Assembly (NCBI RefSeq): GCF_039524015.1
Contig: NZ_BAAAGF010000003.1
Location: forward strand, 124,001 to 188,000
Direction: 5' to 3'
Length of the DNA: 64,000 bases
Source: Gaetbulibacter_B jejuensis
Lineage (GTDB): Bacteria > Bacteroidota > Bacteroidia > Flavobacteriales > Flavobacteriaceae
A program made the translations under genes and the position numbers. The notes beneath the pieces were generated by a model. The model saw only the letters and a list, made by a program, of their open reading frames with translations, ran no database searches and had not been told where the DNA came from. This document shows positions 34,813 to 43,391 of the stretch, piece by piece. Each line of letters begins with the position of its first letter. Within the stretch, counting starts at the first letter, position 1.

Positions 34813-35949
34813 TTACAAAACTCCTTTAGTTGATGGTAAAATCATTTTTTCTACATCTCGTTTTATTGCCATTTTAATAGCTTTAGCAAATGCCTTAAAA
34901 ATGGCTTCAATTTTATGATGTTCGTTAGTACCTTCAGCTTTTATATTGAGATTGCATTTGGCACCATCAGTAAACGATTTAAAAAAGTGAAAGAACATTT
35001 CGGTTGGCATTTTACCTATCATTTCTCTTTTAAAATCAGCATCCCAAACCAACCAATTTCGTCCTCCAAAGTCAATAGCTGCTTGAGCTAAACAGTCATC
35101 CATTGGTAAACAAAATCCGTAACGTTCCATTCCTAACTTATTGCTTAATGCTTTTGAAAACACTTCGCCTAAAGCAATTGCTGTATCTTCTATAGTGTGG
35201 TGTTCGTCAACTTCTAAATCACCATTGACTTTAATATCTAAATCAAGCTGACCATGTCTTGCAATTTGGTCTAGCATATGGTCAAAAAATGCAATTCCTG
35301 TATCAATATTACTTTTACCAGTTCCGTCAACATTAAGATTGATTGCTATTTGGGTTTCTTTAGTATTTCTTTCAATACTAGCTGAACGATCTTTAACTTT
35401 TAAGTATTGATAAATTGCTTTCCAATCTGTCGTTGTTATTGAGATACAATCTGTAATACTCTGTAAAGATGTTTCAATTTCATTGGCGCCTAAATTTGGG
35501 TCTTGAGACAAATAAATACCTTTAGCTCCCAAGTTTTTTGCAAGTTCCATGTCAGTAATTCTGTCTCCAATAACAAACGAATTTTCTAGGTCATACGCAT
35601 CAGAAAAATACTTAGTCAGTAAGCCTGTTCTAGGTTTACGAGTGTTAGCGTTTTCTTCAGGAAATGTTTTATCAATATAAACTTCAGAAAAAACAACACC
35701 TTCATTAGCAAATGCATTGATTATCTTGTTTTGAGCTGGCCAAAACGTGTCCTCAGGAAAAGAATTAGTCCCCAAACCATCTTGATTAGTAACCATAACC
35801 AATTCGTAATCGAGTTCATTAGCTATTTTACTCATATACTGAAACACCTTTGGATAGAACTCCAATTTCTCTAAACTATCCAATTGATAATCTACAGGAG
35901 GCTCAAGTACCAACGTTCCATCTCTATCTATAAACAATACTTTTTTCAT
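34813..35949 (-). CDS. hisB: Bifunctional histidinol-phosphatase/imidazoleglycerol-phosphate dehydratase
   Basis: A 378-residue fusion. The N-terminal HAD phosphatase (about 1-165) has FIDRDGTL with D8 and D10 and the later RKPRTG and GDRITDMELA. The C-terminal dehydratase (about 190-378) has FFDHMLDQIARHGQLD, DEHHTIEDTAIALG and EGTNEHHKIEAIFKAFA, whose His/Glu clusters bind manganese. It performs steps 6 and 8. Its start overlaps the hisC stop by one base. Confidence 0.97.
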   Translation of the reverse strand: MKKVLFIDRDGTLVLEPPVDYQLDSLEKLEFYPKVFQYMSKIANELDYELVMVTNQDGLGTNSFPEDTFWPAQNKIINAFANEGVVFSEVYIDKTFPEENANTRKPRTGLLTKYFSDAYDLENSFVIGDRITDMELAKNLGAKGIYLSQDPNLGANEIETSLQSITDCISITTTDWKAIYQYLKVKDRSASIERNTKETQIAINLNVDGTGKSNIDTGIAFFDHMLDQIARHGQLDLDIKVNGDLEVDEHHTIEDTAIALGEVFSKALSNKLGMERYGFCLPMDDCLAQAAIDFGGRNWLVWDADFKREMIGKMPTEMFFHFFKSFTDGAKCNLNIKAEGTNEHHKIEAIFKAFAKAIKMAIKRDVEKMILPSTKGVL

Positions 35950-36998
35950 TAGTCTAAATATTTTAATGTCTTAATTAATTTTTTGTTTTCATCAGGTGTT
36001 CCAACTGTTATCCTTAAACAGTTTTCGCATAATGGTTGATTAGTTCTATTACGAACTACAATTCCTTCTGCAATTAATTGCCCATACCTTAAATTGGCAT
36101 CATCTACTTTCATCAAGATAAAATTTGCATCAGAAGGGTAAATTTTTCCTATAAATTTCAAATCCCCAAGTGCTTTTATCAATACTTCTCTTTCTGAAAT
36201 TAAAGTCTTTACCTCTTGCTTCACTTTATTAATTTCTAATAATCGTTCAAGAGCTTTTTGTTGTGTTAATGCATTGACATTATAAGGCGGTTTTATTTTG
36301 TTTAATATCGAAATTATAGCTTCTGAAGCATAACATACACCTAGTCTTATACCTGCTAATCCATAAGCTTTAGAAAGTGTTTGAGTAATAATTAAATTAG
36401 GAAAATCCTCTAGTTTACTCAACCAACTCTCTTGATTTGAAAAATCAATGTACGCTTCATCTATAACCACAATACCATTAAACCCTTTAATTAACTCTTC
36501 AATATTTTTCGCATTGAAACTATTAGCAGTAGGATTGTTAGGTGAGCACAAAAAAAGCAATTTGGTATTTTCTTTTTGACTCTCTAAGATAGGTTTTACC
36601 TTAGGTTGAAATGTTTCATCCAAATTAATTTCAATGACCTTTACAGCATTGGTGTTTGCCAACACTTCGTACATACCGTAAGTTGGAGGTAAAACCATTA
36701 CTTCATCTTTGGTAGGTTCACAAAATGCTCTAAAAATCAAATCGAGTATTTCGTCACTTCCATTTCCTAATAAAATCTGAGAACTTTTAATCTCTTTAAT
36801 TTTTGATAATTTTTCTTTTAAGCTGCTTTGTTGAGGATCAGGATACCTATTTAATCCGTTATTAAAAGGATTTTCATTAGCATCTAGAAACATCATGTCT
36901 CTATTGAACTCTTTAAACTCATCTCTTGCTGAAGAATACGGCTTTAAAGCCTTAATTGACGGTCTTACTAATGAATCTATATCGAATACTTGCTTCAT
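35949..36998 (-). CDS. hisC: Histidinol-phosphate aminotransferase
   Basis: 349 residues, a fold type I PLP enzyme. It has LLGNGSDEILDLIFRAFC, CSPNNPTAN, VVIDEAYIDFS and the PLP lysine in TLSKAYGLAGIRLG (near residue 209). It transfers an amino group from glutamate to imidazole acetol phosphate. It overlaps hisD by 4 bases. Confidence 0.97.
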   Translation of the reverse strand: MKQVFDIDSLVRPSIKALKPYSSARDEFKEFNRDMMFLDANENPFNNGLNRYPDPQQSSLKEKLSKIKEIKSSQILLGNGSDEILDLIFRAFCEPTKDEVMVLPPTYGMYEVLANTNAVKVIEINLDETFQPKVKPILESQKENTKLLFLCSPNNPTANSFNAKNIEELIKGFNGIVVIDEAYIDFSNQESWLSKLEDFPNLIITQTLSKAYGLAGIRLGVCYASEAIISILNKIKPPYNVNALTQQKALERLLEINKVKQEVKTLISEREVLIKALGDLKFIGKIYPSDANFILMKVDDANLRYGQLIAEGIVVRNRTNQPLCENCLRITVGTPDENKKLIKTLKYLD

Positions 36999-38281
36999 AA
37001 CTTCAATGTATTAAGTCTAATGGTAACTGCATTTTTGTGAGCTTGTAAACCTTCAGCCTCTGCCATTAACTCAATGCTTTGCCCTATATTTTTTATACCT
37101 TCTTCACTAATTTTTTGAAACGTAATGCTCTTAGTAAAACTATCTAAATTAACTCCTGAATAGGATTTACTAAATCCATTTGTTGGCAAAGTATGGTTTG
37201 TTCCTGAAGCATAATCACCAGCACTTTCAGGTGTGTAATTACCAATAAATACAGAGCCTGCATTTATAATCCCATCAATAAAAAAGGCTTCGTCCTTTGC
37301 ACACACAATAAAATGTTCTGGTGCATATTCATTAATTAACTCTAAAGCTTCAGCAATAGAATTCAGGTAAACAATTTTTGAATTTGAAATAGACTGTTCT
37401 GCAACTGATTTTCTTGGTAAAACTTGTAATTGCTTTTTAACTTCATCCTCTACTTGCGAAGCCATTGCTTTTGAAGTTGTCACTAAAATAACCTGACTAT
37501 CTGTACCATGCTCAGCTTGACTTAATAGGTCTGAAGCCACAAAAGCTGCATTAGCAGAATCATCAGCAAACACCAATAATTCACTTGGTCCTGCAGGCAT
37601 ATCAATTGCAACACCATATTTGGTAGCTAGTTGTTTTGCAACAGTAACAAATTGATTTCCTGGTCCGAATATTTTATAAACTTGCGGAATAGTTTCGGTT
37701 CCAAATGTTAAACTCGCTATTGCTTGAATACCTCCAACTTTATAAATTTTAGTCACACCACACAACTGAGCTGCATATAAAATTTCATTAGCAATTTGTC
37801 CATTTTTATTTGGTGGTGAACATAAAATGATTTCTGTGCAACCAGCAATTTTAGCAGGAACTGCAAGCATTAAAACCGTTGAAAACAATGGCGCTGTTCC
37901 TCCTGGAATGTATAAGCCTATTTTTTGAATAGCACGTTTTTCTTGCCAACAACGAACTCCTTTTGTGGTTTCTACGTCTACATTTTGGGTTTTTTGAGCT
38001 GCGTGAAATGTTTCAATGTTAGCTTTAGCTAATTGAATGGCTTGTTTTAATTCTGAAGGTACACTTTCAACTGCTTTTTGAATTTCTGAGCTTGTAACCA
38101 AGCTACTTTCTAAATCTACTCCATCAAAAAGGGAAGTATATTTACTAACAGCTTTATCTCCATTACGCTTAACATCATCAAAAATTTGCGTTACAGTGTT
38201 TTCAATGTCATCAATGGTTTTTGTTGGTCGTTGTAAAATTTCTGACCATTGTGCTTTACTTGGATTTATGATTGTTTCCAT
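36995..38281 (-). CDS. hisD: Histidinol dehydrogenase
   Basis: 428 residues. It has YIPGGTAPLFSTVLMLAVPAKIAG, GPGNQFVTVAKQ, the signature block with DMPAGPSELLVFAD and LLSQAEHGTDSQVILVT, and the C-terminal SAGDYASGTNHTLPT with zinc and catalytic His residues. It oxidises histidinol to histidine in two NAD-dependent steps. It starts one base after the hisG stop. Confidence 0.97.
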   Translation of the reverse strand: METIINPSKAQWSEILQRPTKTIDDIENTVTQIFDDVKRNGDKAVSKYTSLFDGVDLESSLVTSSEIQKAVESVPSELKQAIQLAKANIETFHAAQKTQNVDVETTKGVRCWQEKRAIQKIGLYIPGGTAPLFSTVLMLAVPAKIAGCTEIILCSPPNKNGQIANEILYAAQLCGVTKIYKVGGIQAIASLTFGTETIPQVYKIFGPGNQFVTVAKQLATKYGVAIDMPAGPSELLVFADDSANAAFVASDLLSQAEHGTDSQVILVTTSKAMASQVEDEVKKQLQVLPRKSVAEQSISNSKIVYLNSIAEALELINEYAPEHFIVCAKDEAFFIDGIINAGSVFIGNYTPESAGDYASGTNHTLPTNGFSKSYSGVNLDSFTKSITFQKISEEGIKNIGQSIELMAEAEGLQAHKNAVTIRLNTLKL

Positions 38282-38282
38282 A

Positions 38283-39140
38283 CTATATTACCATATTTTC
38301 TATTGGACAAACAAGAATACCTTCAGCTCCATTTGCTTTAAGTTCATCTATAATTTCCCAAAAGTCATTTTTATTGATTACTGAGTGTAGTGAGCTCCAA
38401 CCTTCTTTTGCTAAAGGCATTACTGTAGGACTATTCATTCCTGGAAGAATGTTAATAATACATTCTAAGTTTTTGTTAGGAGCATTTAGTAAAACATATT
38501 TGTTTTGTCTTCCTTTTAAAACCGATTTGATCCTGAATTGTAGTTTCTCTAATACCTGTTGTTCATCTTCACTAATGCTTGGAGACACTGCTAAAACAGC
38601 TTCTGACTTTAAAAGCACTTCAACTTCTTTTAGGTTATTTTTAAACAAGGTACTTCCGCTGGAAACGATATCTACAATAGCATCGGCAAGTCCTATGTTT
38701 GGTGCAATTTCAACCGAACCATTTATTATATGTAATTCAGCATTTACATTGTTTGATTGTAAAAACCCATTAACAGTGTTTGGATAAGATGTTGCAATAC
38801 GCTTGCCTTCTAAATCTTGAATTGTTGAATATTTGGTAGACTTTGGTACAGCTACCGAAACTTTACAGGTAGAAAACCCTAGTTTTTCAACTATGGAAAT
38901 ATCTTTACCTTTTTCAACCAATACGTTTTCTCCTATAATGGCAACATCAACCACACCATCTCTAAGGTATTGAGGGATATCACCATTTCTTAAATAAAAG
39001 ACCTCTAAAGGAAAGTTTCTAGCCGAAGCTTTTAATTGGTCTTTGCCATTATCTATAGAAATCCCAACGTCTTTAAGGATTTTCATAGAATCGTCGTGTA
39101 ACCGACCTGATTTTTGAACTGCAATTTTTAATTTACTCAT
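38283..39140 (-). CDS. hisG: ATP phosphoribosyltransferase, long form
   Basis: 285 residues, the long form with its own regulatory domain. The catalytic domain has LKIAVQKSGRL, DVAIIGENVL and the PRPP loop region DAIVDIVSSGSTL (near 154-166). The C-terminal ACT-like domain (about 205-285: GRQNKYVLLNAPNKNLE then ILPGMNSPTVMPL) binds histidine for feedback inhibition. As the first structural gene it is controlled twice: by the upstream attenuator and by allostery. Confidence 0.97.
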   Translation of the reverse strand: MSKLKIAVQKSGRLHDDSMKILKDVGISIDNGKDQLKASARNFPLEVFYLRNGDIPQYLRDGVVDVAIIGENVLVEKGKDISIVEKLGFSTCKVSVAVPKSTKYSTIQDLEGKRIATSYPNTVNGFLQSNNVNAELHIINGSVEIAPNIGLADAIVDIVSSGSTLFKNNLKEVEVLLKSEAVLAVSPSISEDEQQVLEKLQFRIKSVLKGRQNKYVLLNAPNKNLECIINILPGMNSPTVMPLAKEGWSSLHSVINKNDFWEIIDELKANGAEGILVCPIENMVI

Positions 39141-39154
39141 TTTGGTTTTAATGT

Positions 39155-39167
39155 GTTTGAGTAAATC
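39155..39167 (-). promoter_or_regulatory. Segment complementary to the his terminator, just before hisG
   Basis: The 13 bases GATTTACTCAAAC in the mRNA are perfectly complementary to GTTTGAGTAAATC at 39225-39213, the 5' arm and loop of the terminator. The segment ends 14 bases before the hisG ATG. Pairing would be possible only in read-through transcripts. Confidence 0.5.
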
Positions 39168-39194
39168 TTTTTTGGGAGATATTTTTACGTTTGT

Positions 39195-39231
39195 AAAAAC
39201 AAAAAACCGCTTGATTTACTCAAACGGTTTT
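39195..39231 (-). terminator. Histidine operon attenuator terminator
   Basis: In minus-strand RNA the arms at 39231-39220 and 39214-39203 form a 12-bp stem with one G-U pair and a 5-base loop, followed by a U-rich tract. It lies between the leader peptide and hisG, so it must be bypassed for expression of the operon. Confidence 0.88.
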
Positions 39232-39261
39232 AAAAATATCTTGTTTTTATTCAATACATTT

Positions 39262-39318
39262 TCAGCTCGCTTGAGTGCATGTATGAAAATGATGATGATG
39301 TAATTGAATAAAATTCAT
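39262..39318 (-). CDS. hisL: Histidine operon leader peptide
   Basis: 18 codons, MNFIQLHHHHFHTCTQAS followed by a stop. Five of the 18 residues are His, four of them consecutive, which is far above chance and is the hallmark of a his attenuator leader. The ATG is about 12 bases after the predicted transcript start. Codons 15-17 contain the antiterminator segment, so a ribosome stalled on the His run would leave that segment free, while one that reaches the stop codon would cover it. Not annotated by size-limited gene finders. Confidence 0.9.
   Translation of the reverse strand: MNFIQLHHHHFHTCTQAS
39268..39276 (-). promoter_or_regulatory. Antiterminator segment of the his leader
   Basis: RNA bases ACUCAAGCG can pair over nine positions, with one G-U, with CGUUUGAGU at 39226-39218, the 5' arm of the terminator. 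The two structures exclude each other. Confidence 0.75.
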
Positions 39319-39336
39319 TTGTTGTTTTTGTCTGTA

Positions 39337-39368
39337 CAAAGATTTAAAATAAAAATTTAAAAATCCAA
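39337..39368 (-). promoter_or_regulatory. Candidate promoter of the his operon
   Basis: On the minus strand TTG (39368-39366) is followed after 21 bases by AATCTTTG (39344-39337), which has one mismatch to TAnnTTTG. The start would fall near 39330, just before the leader peptide ATG. Confidence 0.5.
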
Positions 39369-39420
39369 ATCTTATAAGAGGTTTTATGATTTTGTTAGTA
39401 TTTTAAGTCAAAAATGCGAA

Positions 39421-39963
39421 TTAATCATATTTAGGGCATGTTGTCCAAGGATAAGCACATTGGTCCTTAAAACTTAACCAACCAGACACTGATTTTTTGC
39501 CAACATTAAAACTCACTTTAGCCCATAAATCGCTAATTTCTATAATATTGACTTTTTGAAAATCGCTTATTTTATGGATTTTATTAGACGTTTTAGAGGC
39601 TAAATCATAAAGATAAACTTTGTTACCATCTTCATAGACATCAACAGAAACTAAAAATCCTGAACTTTTAACCCAATGATTTTCATAGTCGTAATTTTTG
39701 TAAGCATCAGGTAAACGTTGTATGTTTTTGATTTTAAACCAACCGTAGCTACTTTCAATAATTGCTATTTTGTACCATGAATATTTTGATTCGTTATTAT
39801 ATAAGGTATCAACTATTCTACCATCAATATCGTCATAAATGTATATTGGTTGCTTTGATTCTTTATCGTAGTAGGATTCAACAAACTCTAGATAATGCGT
39901 TTGGTCATTATCTTGAGCAAATAGCGTGAAACTACACAATAGAAAAAGAATAAAACTTCTCAT
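39421..39963 (-). CDS. Secreted protein with SH3-like repeats
   Basis: 180 residues. A signal peptide (MRSFILFLLCSFTLFAQ) is followed by two segments shaped like bacterial SH3 domains: YIYDDIDGRIVDTL ... WYKIAIIESSYGWFKIKNI and VYLYDLASKTSNKI ... WAKVSFNVGKKSVSGWLSF, each with a final GW-x-x/K strand. Such domains often bind peptidoglycan or proteins. It is the last gene of the run that begins with fabG, 9 bases after the prohibitin gene. Confidence 0.7.
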   Translation of the reverse strand: MRSFILFLLCSFTLFAQDNDQTHYLEFVESYYDKESKQPIYIYDDIDGRIVDTLYNNESKYSWYKIAIIESSYGWFKIKNIQRLPDAYKNYDYENHWVKSSGFLVSVDVYEDGNKVYLYDLASKTSNKIHKISDFQKVNIIEISDLWAKVSFNVGKKSVSGWLSFKDQCAYPWTTCPKYD

Positions 39964-39972
39964 TTAAAAGAC

Positions 39973-40788
39973 TTACTGATTTCCTAAAATAATTGGCATT
40001 CCAGAATCTCCTGAACCAATAACAATTACTTTACTATTTGGCGACTCTGATAGTTTAATAGTTGCTTCAATACCTTTGTCTTGAAGAATTTTATCGGTTA
40101 AGGAAGCACTTAAAATTTTATTTGCATCTGCTTTACCTTGAGCTTCAATAATTTGTCTTTCAGCCTCTTTTTCTGCAGTAACCAATCTAAACTCGTACTC
40201 TAAAGACTCTTGTTCTTGCTTTAGTTTACGCTCAATAGCATCTTTAATTGTTGGTGGCAAAGTTACATCTCTAACTAAGATTTCATCTAAAACAATATAT
40301 TGGTCATCAACAATTTTTTTAGTTTCTTCAAAGATTTCACGCTGAATTGCATCACGTTTGCTAGAATATAATTGCTCTGGCGTGTAACGACCAACTACAC
40401 TACGCGCAGCAGACCTAATGGTAGGTAAAATGATTCTTTGCAGATAATTTTCACCAATTTCCTGGTGAAGTTTTCCAAGGTTATCATAATCTGGTTTGTA
40501 CCAAGCAGAAGCATCTAGTTGTATGTCTAATCCATTAGAGGAAAGTACCTTCATTTTTTCGAAAATCTCTTGTCTTCTAACCTCATAAACATGCACTTTG
40601 TTCCAAGGCGCTACAATATGAAAACCTTCACCTAAAGGTGGCTTATCAGTCACTACACCTCCTCCAAAAGTTTTATATAACACACCTGCTTCACCAGAAC
40701 CAATGGTTACTGCAGATTTAGCTAATACAATTATTAAAAGTACTACTCCAATTATGATGGGTAGACCTATTTTAGGCAACTTATCCAT
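39973..40788 (-). CDS. Prohibitin/SPFH (band 7) family membrane protein
   Basis: 271 residues. One N-terminal membrane segment (LPIIIGVVLLIIVLAKSAV) is followed by a prohibitin-type SPFH domain (about 26-190), with GEAGVLYKTFGGGVVTDKPPLGEGFH and RDVTLPPTIKDAIERKLKQEQE, then a coiled-coil region rich in Glu, Lys and Ala. These proteins form large ring assemblies on the membrane and often protect or recruit membrane proteins or proteases. It lies 11 bases after the VWA gene, which suggests that the two work together. Confidence 0.9.
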   Translation of the reverse strand: MDKLPKIGLPIIIGVVLLIIVLAKSAVTIGSGEAGVLYKTFGGGVVTDKPPLGEGFHIVAPWNKVHVYEVRRQEIFEKMKVLSSNGLDIQLDASAWYKPDYDNLGKLHQEIGENYLQRIILPTIRSAARSVVGRYTPEQLYSSKRDAIQREIFEETKKIVDDQYIVLDEILVRDVTLPPTIKDAIERKLKQEQESLEYEFRLVTAEKEAERQIIEAQGKADANKILSASLTDKILQDKGIEATIKLSESPNSKVIVIGSGDSGMPIILGNQ

Positions 40789-40799
40789 TTTGTTAGTTT

Positions 40800-42833
40800 T
40801 TAAATTAATCCGTTATATTTTCTGATAAACCACTCAGCAGTCAAACTTAAAACTATGACAGCGAGTAAGTATTTCCAATCGATTAAAGGTACAACATTTT
40901 TGCTGCTTTTTTGTAGTGTTGCAAACCTAGTATCGCTCGTTAACGTTTTTACTAAGCTGCTGGTATTATCGATGAAAAAAGAGTTTCCTTTAGTGGATGC
41001 TGCAAGTCTTTCTAACTTAGCGACATCAGCATTAAGAAACTGTTGTTCTACATTATAGTCTAAAATTTTCAGTTCGCCAGATTGAGATACATTTTCACCA
41101 GTAACTGATACCGTAAAACTGTATTCGCCAGCAGGAATTCCACTTAAATCTACCTGATAACCATTATTTTTTAGTACAAAAGGAAGTGTTCTGGAGTTGT
41201 TAGTTTCTTTATCTTTTAAAGTGATGTTTAAATTACCACTAGTGTCAAACTCATAGTTTTTATTAAAATATTGAGCATTAATTTTTAAGTCTTCATTTCC
41301 GTTGTAAAAAGATTCGTATTCAACGTTTAGTCTTGTACGTCTTTGTTTAGAACTTAAATATTGAACCATCTTACCGATAAAATTATCAAACGGTTCAAAA
41401 GATTTTTGTTCAAGAAAACTTTGTGCTCGCCATTTCCAAATACCTTCACCATTAAGTAAGGCTTCTCGTGTTTCATTAATTTCAAAAGTAGCTAGCAAAG
41501 GTTCTCCTATAGCTATTCCATTTACAGTTTTATAGCAAATAGTTTGAATTGGTAAGTTAAATTCGGTTTCGCCATATTCTGAACGCAAAGGAGGAAATTC
41601 ATCAAAACTGACATTTTCAATAATAAAAGGTGTGTAATTTAAGTTTAACTCTGGTAAAAAATCTTCGGTTTGATTGGTTATTGTTTGCTTGTAATTACTT
41701 TGTAGCGCGTTAAGTGCATTCCAACTTGTTTTTGTACCAGCAATTACCCATTTATTAATTTTTAAACGATTGATTTCATCAAACGCTTGTTTAAACTTCA
41801 TATTAGGTTGATACACTATTGCTAGCTGATAGTCGCCTGCGTTGGAAACAAACTCTTCAGGTGTTACAAGTGTTGCTTGACGCTGTTCGTTGCTTTCAAT
41901 ACTCTTTTTTAAGGCTCCAATATCAGGATGCAAAATATCAGAAACTATAGCTACGTTTGTTTTTTGGTCTATAACTTCTACAGCAAAGTTTTTGATATTG
42001 TTTACTTTGTTTTTTTCGTTCTCTATGGGAACAATTTCAGCTTTATAACTTGACACTCCTGCTCTATTAGCTGGTAAAGTTAAATTAATGACTTTTGAAG
42101 TGCTTGTTGCTGTAAAATTGATATTTTGCGAATACACAACTGTGTTTTCTGAAGTGATATTGAAAGTGGTTGACAACGAACCTTCTCCACTGTAAACAAG
42201 AATAGCTTCAATAGGAAATCTATTTTTTAAGTATGCATATTTATTGACATTCAACTGCTGAATTTTTAAATCAATAAACTGTGTAGTATCTCCTAAAATT
42301 ATTGGGTAAATAGCCTGCTTATACTTGTTTGTAGAAAACTCATAATCGTTACCGTAGGTTTGGTTTCCATCGGTTATTAAGAGTGTAGGAGCTACAGAAT
42401 TACTATAAATTTCTGATAAGCGGTCAAATGCTAAAGCCATATTAGATTGTCTATCAGAATAGGATAACGAATCTGTTTTAGCTAAGGTTTTTCCGAAGGT
42501 GTAAAACTCTAGATTAAAATTTTCATTTAAAGAGTCGTTGGCTTTTAAGCGTTCAATTAACTCATTGGTGTTATTGTTTTGATTTAAATACCTAACAGAC
42601 TCTGAATTATCAATAGCTACAACAAGTGTTGGTTTTTCATTGTAATAAGTGGTTTGCTCAAATTTTGGATTGATAAGTAAAAGCAAAATAGCAAACAAAG
42701 TCACAAATCTTAAAACAGCTAAAAACTTGTGACTATTGCTCTTACTTTTTGATTTATATATATACTGAAAAAGCGCTAATAAAAGCGCTATGATTCCAGA
42801 TAGTATTATATATATAATGGTGCTTTCTTGCAC
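40800..42833 (-). CDS. Membrane-anchored VWA-domain protein
   Basis: 677 residues. Two N-terminal membrane segments (about 5-25 and 37-60) precede a von Willebrand A-like domain whose metal site motif DxSxS is present as DNSES (near 75-79), with a later LLITDGNQTYGND. Beta-rich segments and a region resembling a glutamine amidotransferase-like fold follow, and a final membrane helix (WKYLLAVIVLSLTAEWFI) ends the protein. This resembles large Bacteroidota VWA membrane proteins of unknown role. Its start codon overlaps the upstream secreted-protein gene by one base. Confidence 0.8.
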   Translation of the reverse strand: MQESTIIYIILSGIIALLLALFQYIYKSKSKSNSHKFLAVLRFVTLFAILLLLINPKFEQTTYYNEKPTLVVAIDNSESVRYLNQNNNTNELIERLKANDSLNENFNLEFYTFGKTLAKTDSLSYSDRQSNMALAFDRLSEIYSNSVAPTLLITDGNQTYGNDYEFSTNKYKQAIYPIILGDTTQFIDLKIQQLNVNKYAYLKNRFPIEAILVYSGEGSLSTTFNITSENTVVYSQNINFTATSTSKVINLTLPANRAGVSSYKAEIVPIENEKNKVNNIKNFAVEVIDQKTNVAIVSDILHPDIGALKKSIESNEQRQATLVTPEEFVSNAGDYQLAIVYQPNMKFKQAFDEINRLKINKWVIAGTKTSWNALNALQSNYKQTITNQTEDFLPELNLNYTPFIIENVSFDEFPPLRSEYGETEFNLPIQTICYKTVNGIAIGEPLLATFEINETREALLNGEGIWKWRAQSFLEQKSFEPFDNFIGKMVQYLSSKQRRTRLNVEYESFYNGNEDLKINAQYFNKNYEFDTSGNLNITLKDKETNNSRTLPFVLKNNGYQVDLSGIPAGEYSFTVSVTGENVSQSGELKILDYNVEQQFLNADVAKLERLAASTKGNSFFIDNTSSLVKTLTSDTRFATLQKSSKNVVPLIDWKYLLAVIVLSLTAEWFIRKYNGLI

Positions 42834-43369
42834 TATTGTTTAACTTTTATAATTTCAAAACCGTCTAAAAAACGTTCTATTTTACTATTATTATCATTTT
42901 CAGGAGTACAAATTACTTGAGAAATGTACATTGAGTTTGTAACTAAAACAACACGTATGTATATAAAACCGCCTTGAATTTCAATTTTTACATCTCTTCC
43001 TGGATAGCCATTGAAGGTGATTTTTTTATCAAATATTAAAGTGCCGTTTACATTACTTACTGCTCCTTTAACTGCTCCATCTAAAACAGTAGTATTATAC
43101 TTATCATCTGCATCTATAAATTGTTCTTCAGGATAATCAGATTTTATTGTACTATACACAACATTATCGTCTTGTTGTGGAGTACACATAACCATATGCA
43201 TATCTAGTGTTCCTACTGCTGTATCAACTTGTTGTACAGTACGCTTAGGCGTTTCGGGAAAATATGCTATAAAGGCTAAATCTTCAGATTTGTACTTTTG
43301 CCAATCTTGAGCTATTGCCTGAATAGATAATAAGCAACAAATTGCAATTAAATAAGAGAGTTTTTTCAT
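42833..43369 (-). CDS. Secreted protein of unknown function
   Basis: 178 residues with a signal peptide (MKKLSYLIAICCLLSIQAIA, then QDW). The mature part opens with a pattern like 'Y.S...F...FP..P' (YKSEDLAFIAYFPETPKRTV) and ends with FLDGFEIIK, a layout seen in small PsbP/DUF1795-type periplasmic proteins. The match is suggestive only. It lies 22 bases after fabG and overlaps the VWA gene. Confidence 0.7.
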   Translation of the reverse strand: MKKLSYLIAICCLLSIQAIAQDWQKYKSEDLAFIAYFPETPKRTVQQVDTAVGTLDMHMVMCTPQQDDNVVYSTIKSDYPEEQFIDADDKYNTTVLDGAVKGAVSNVNGTLIFDKKITFNGYPGRDVKIEIQGGFIYIRVVLVTNSMYISQVICTPENDNNSKIERFLDGFEIIKVKQ

Positions 43370-43391
43370 AAGATTTGAATTAATATATTGA

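Noticed and set aside
38272..38787. A 171-codon plus-strand frame opposite hisG
   Set aside because: It lies wholly within hisG, which is a clear full-length enzyme; the composition is that of a shadow frame.
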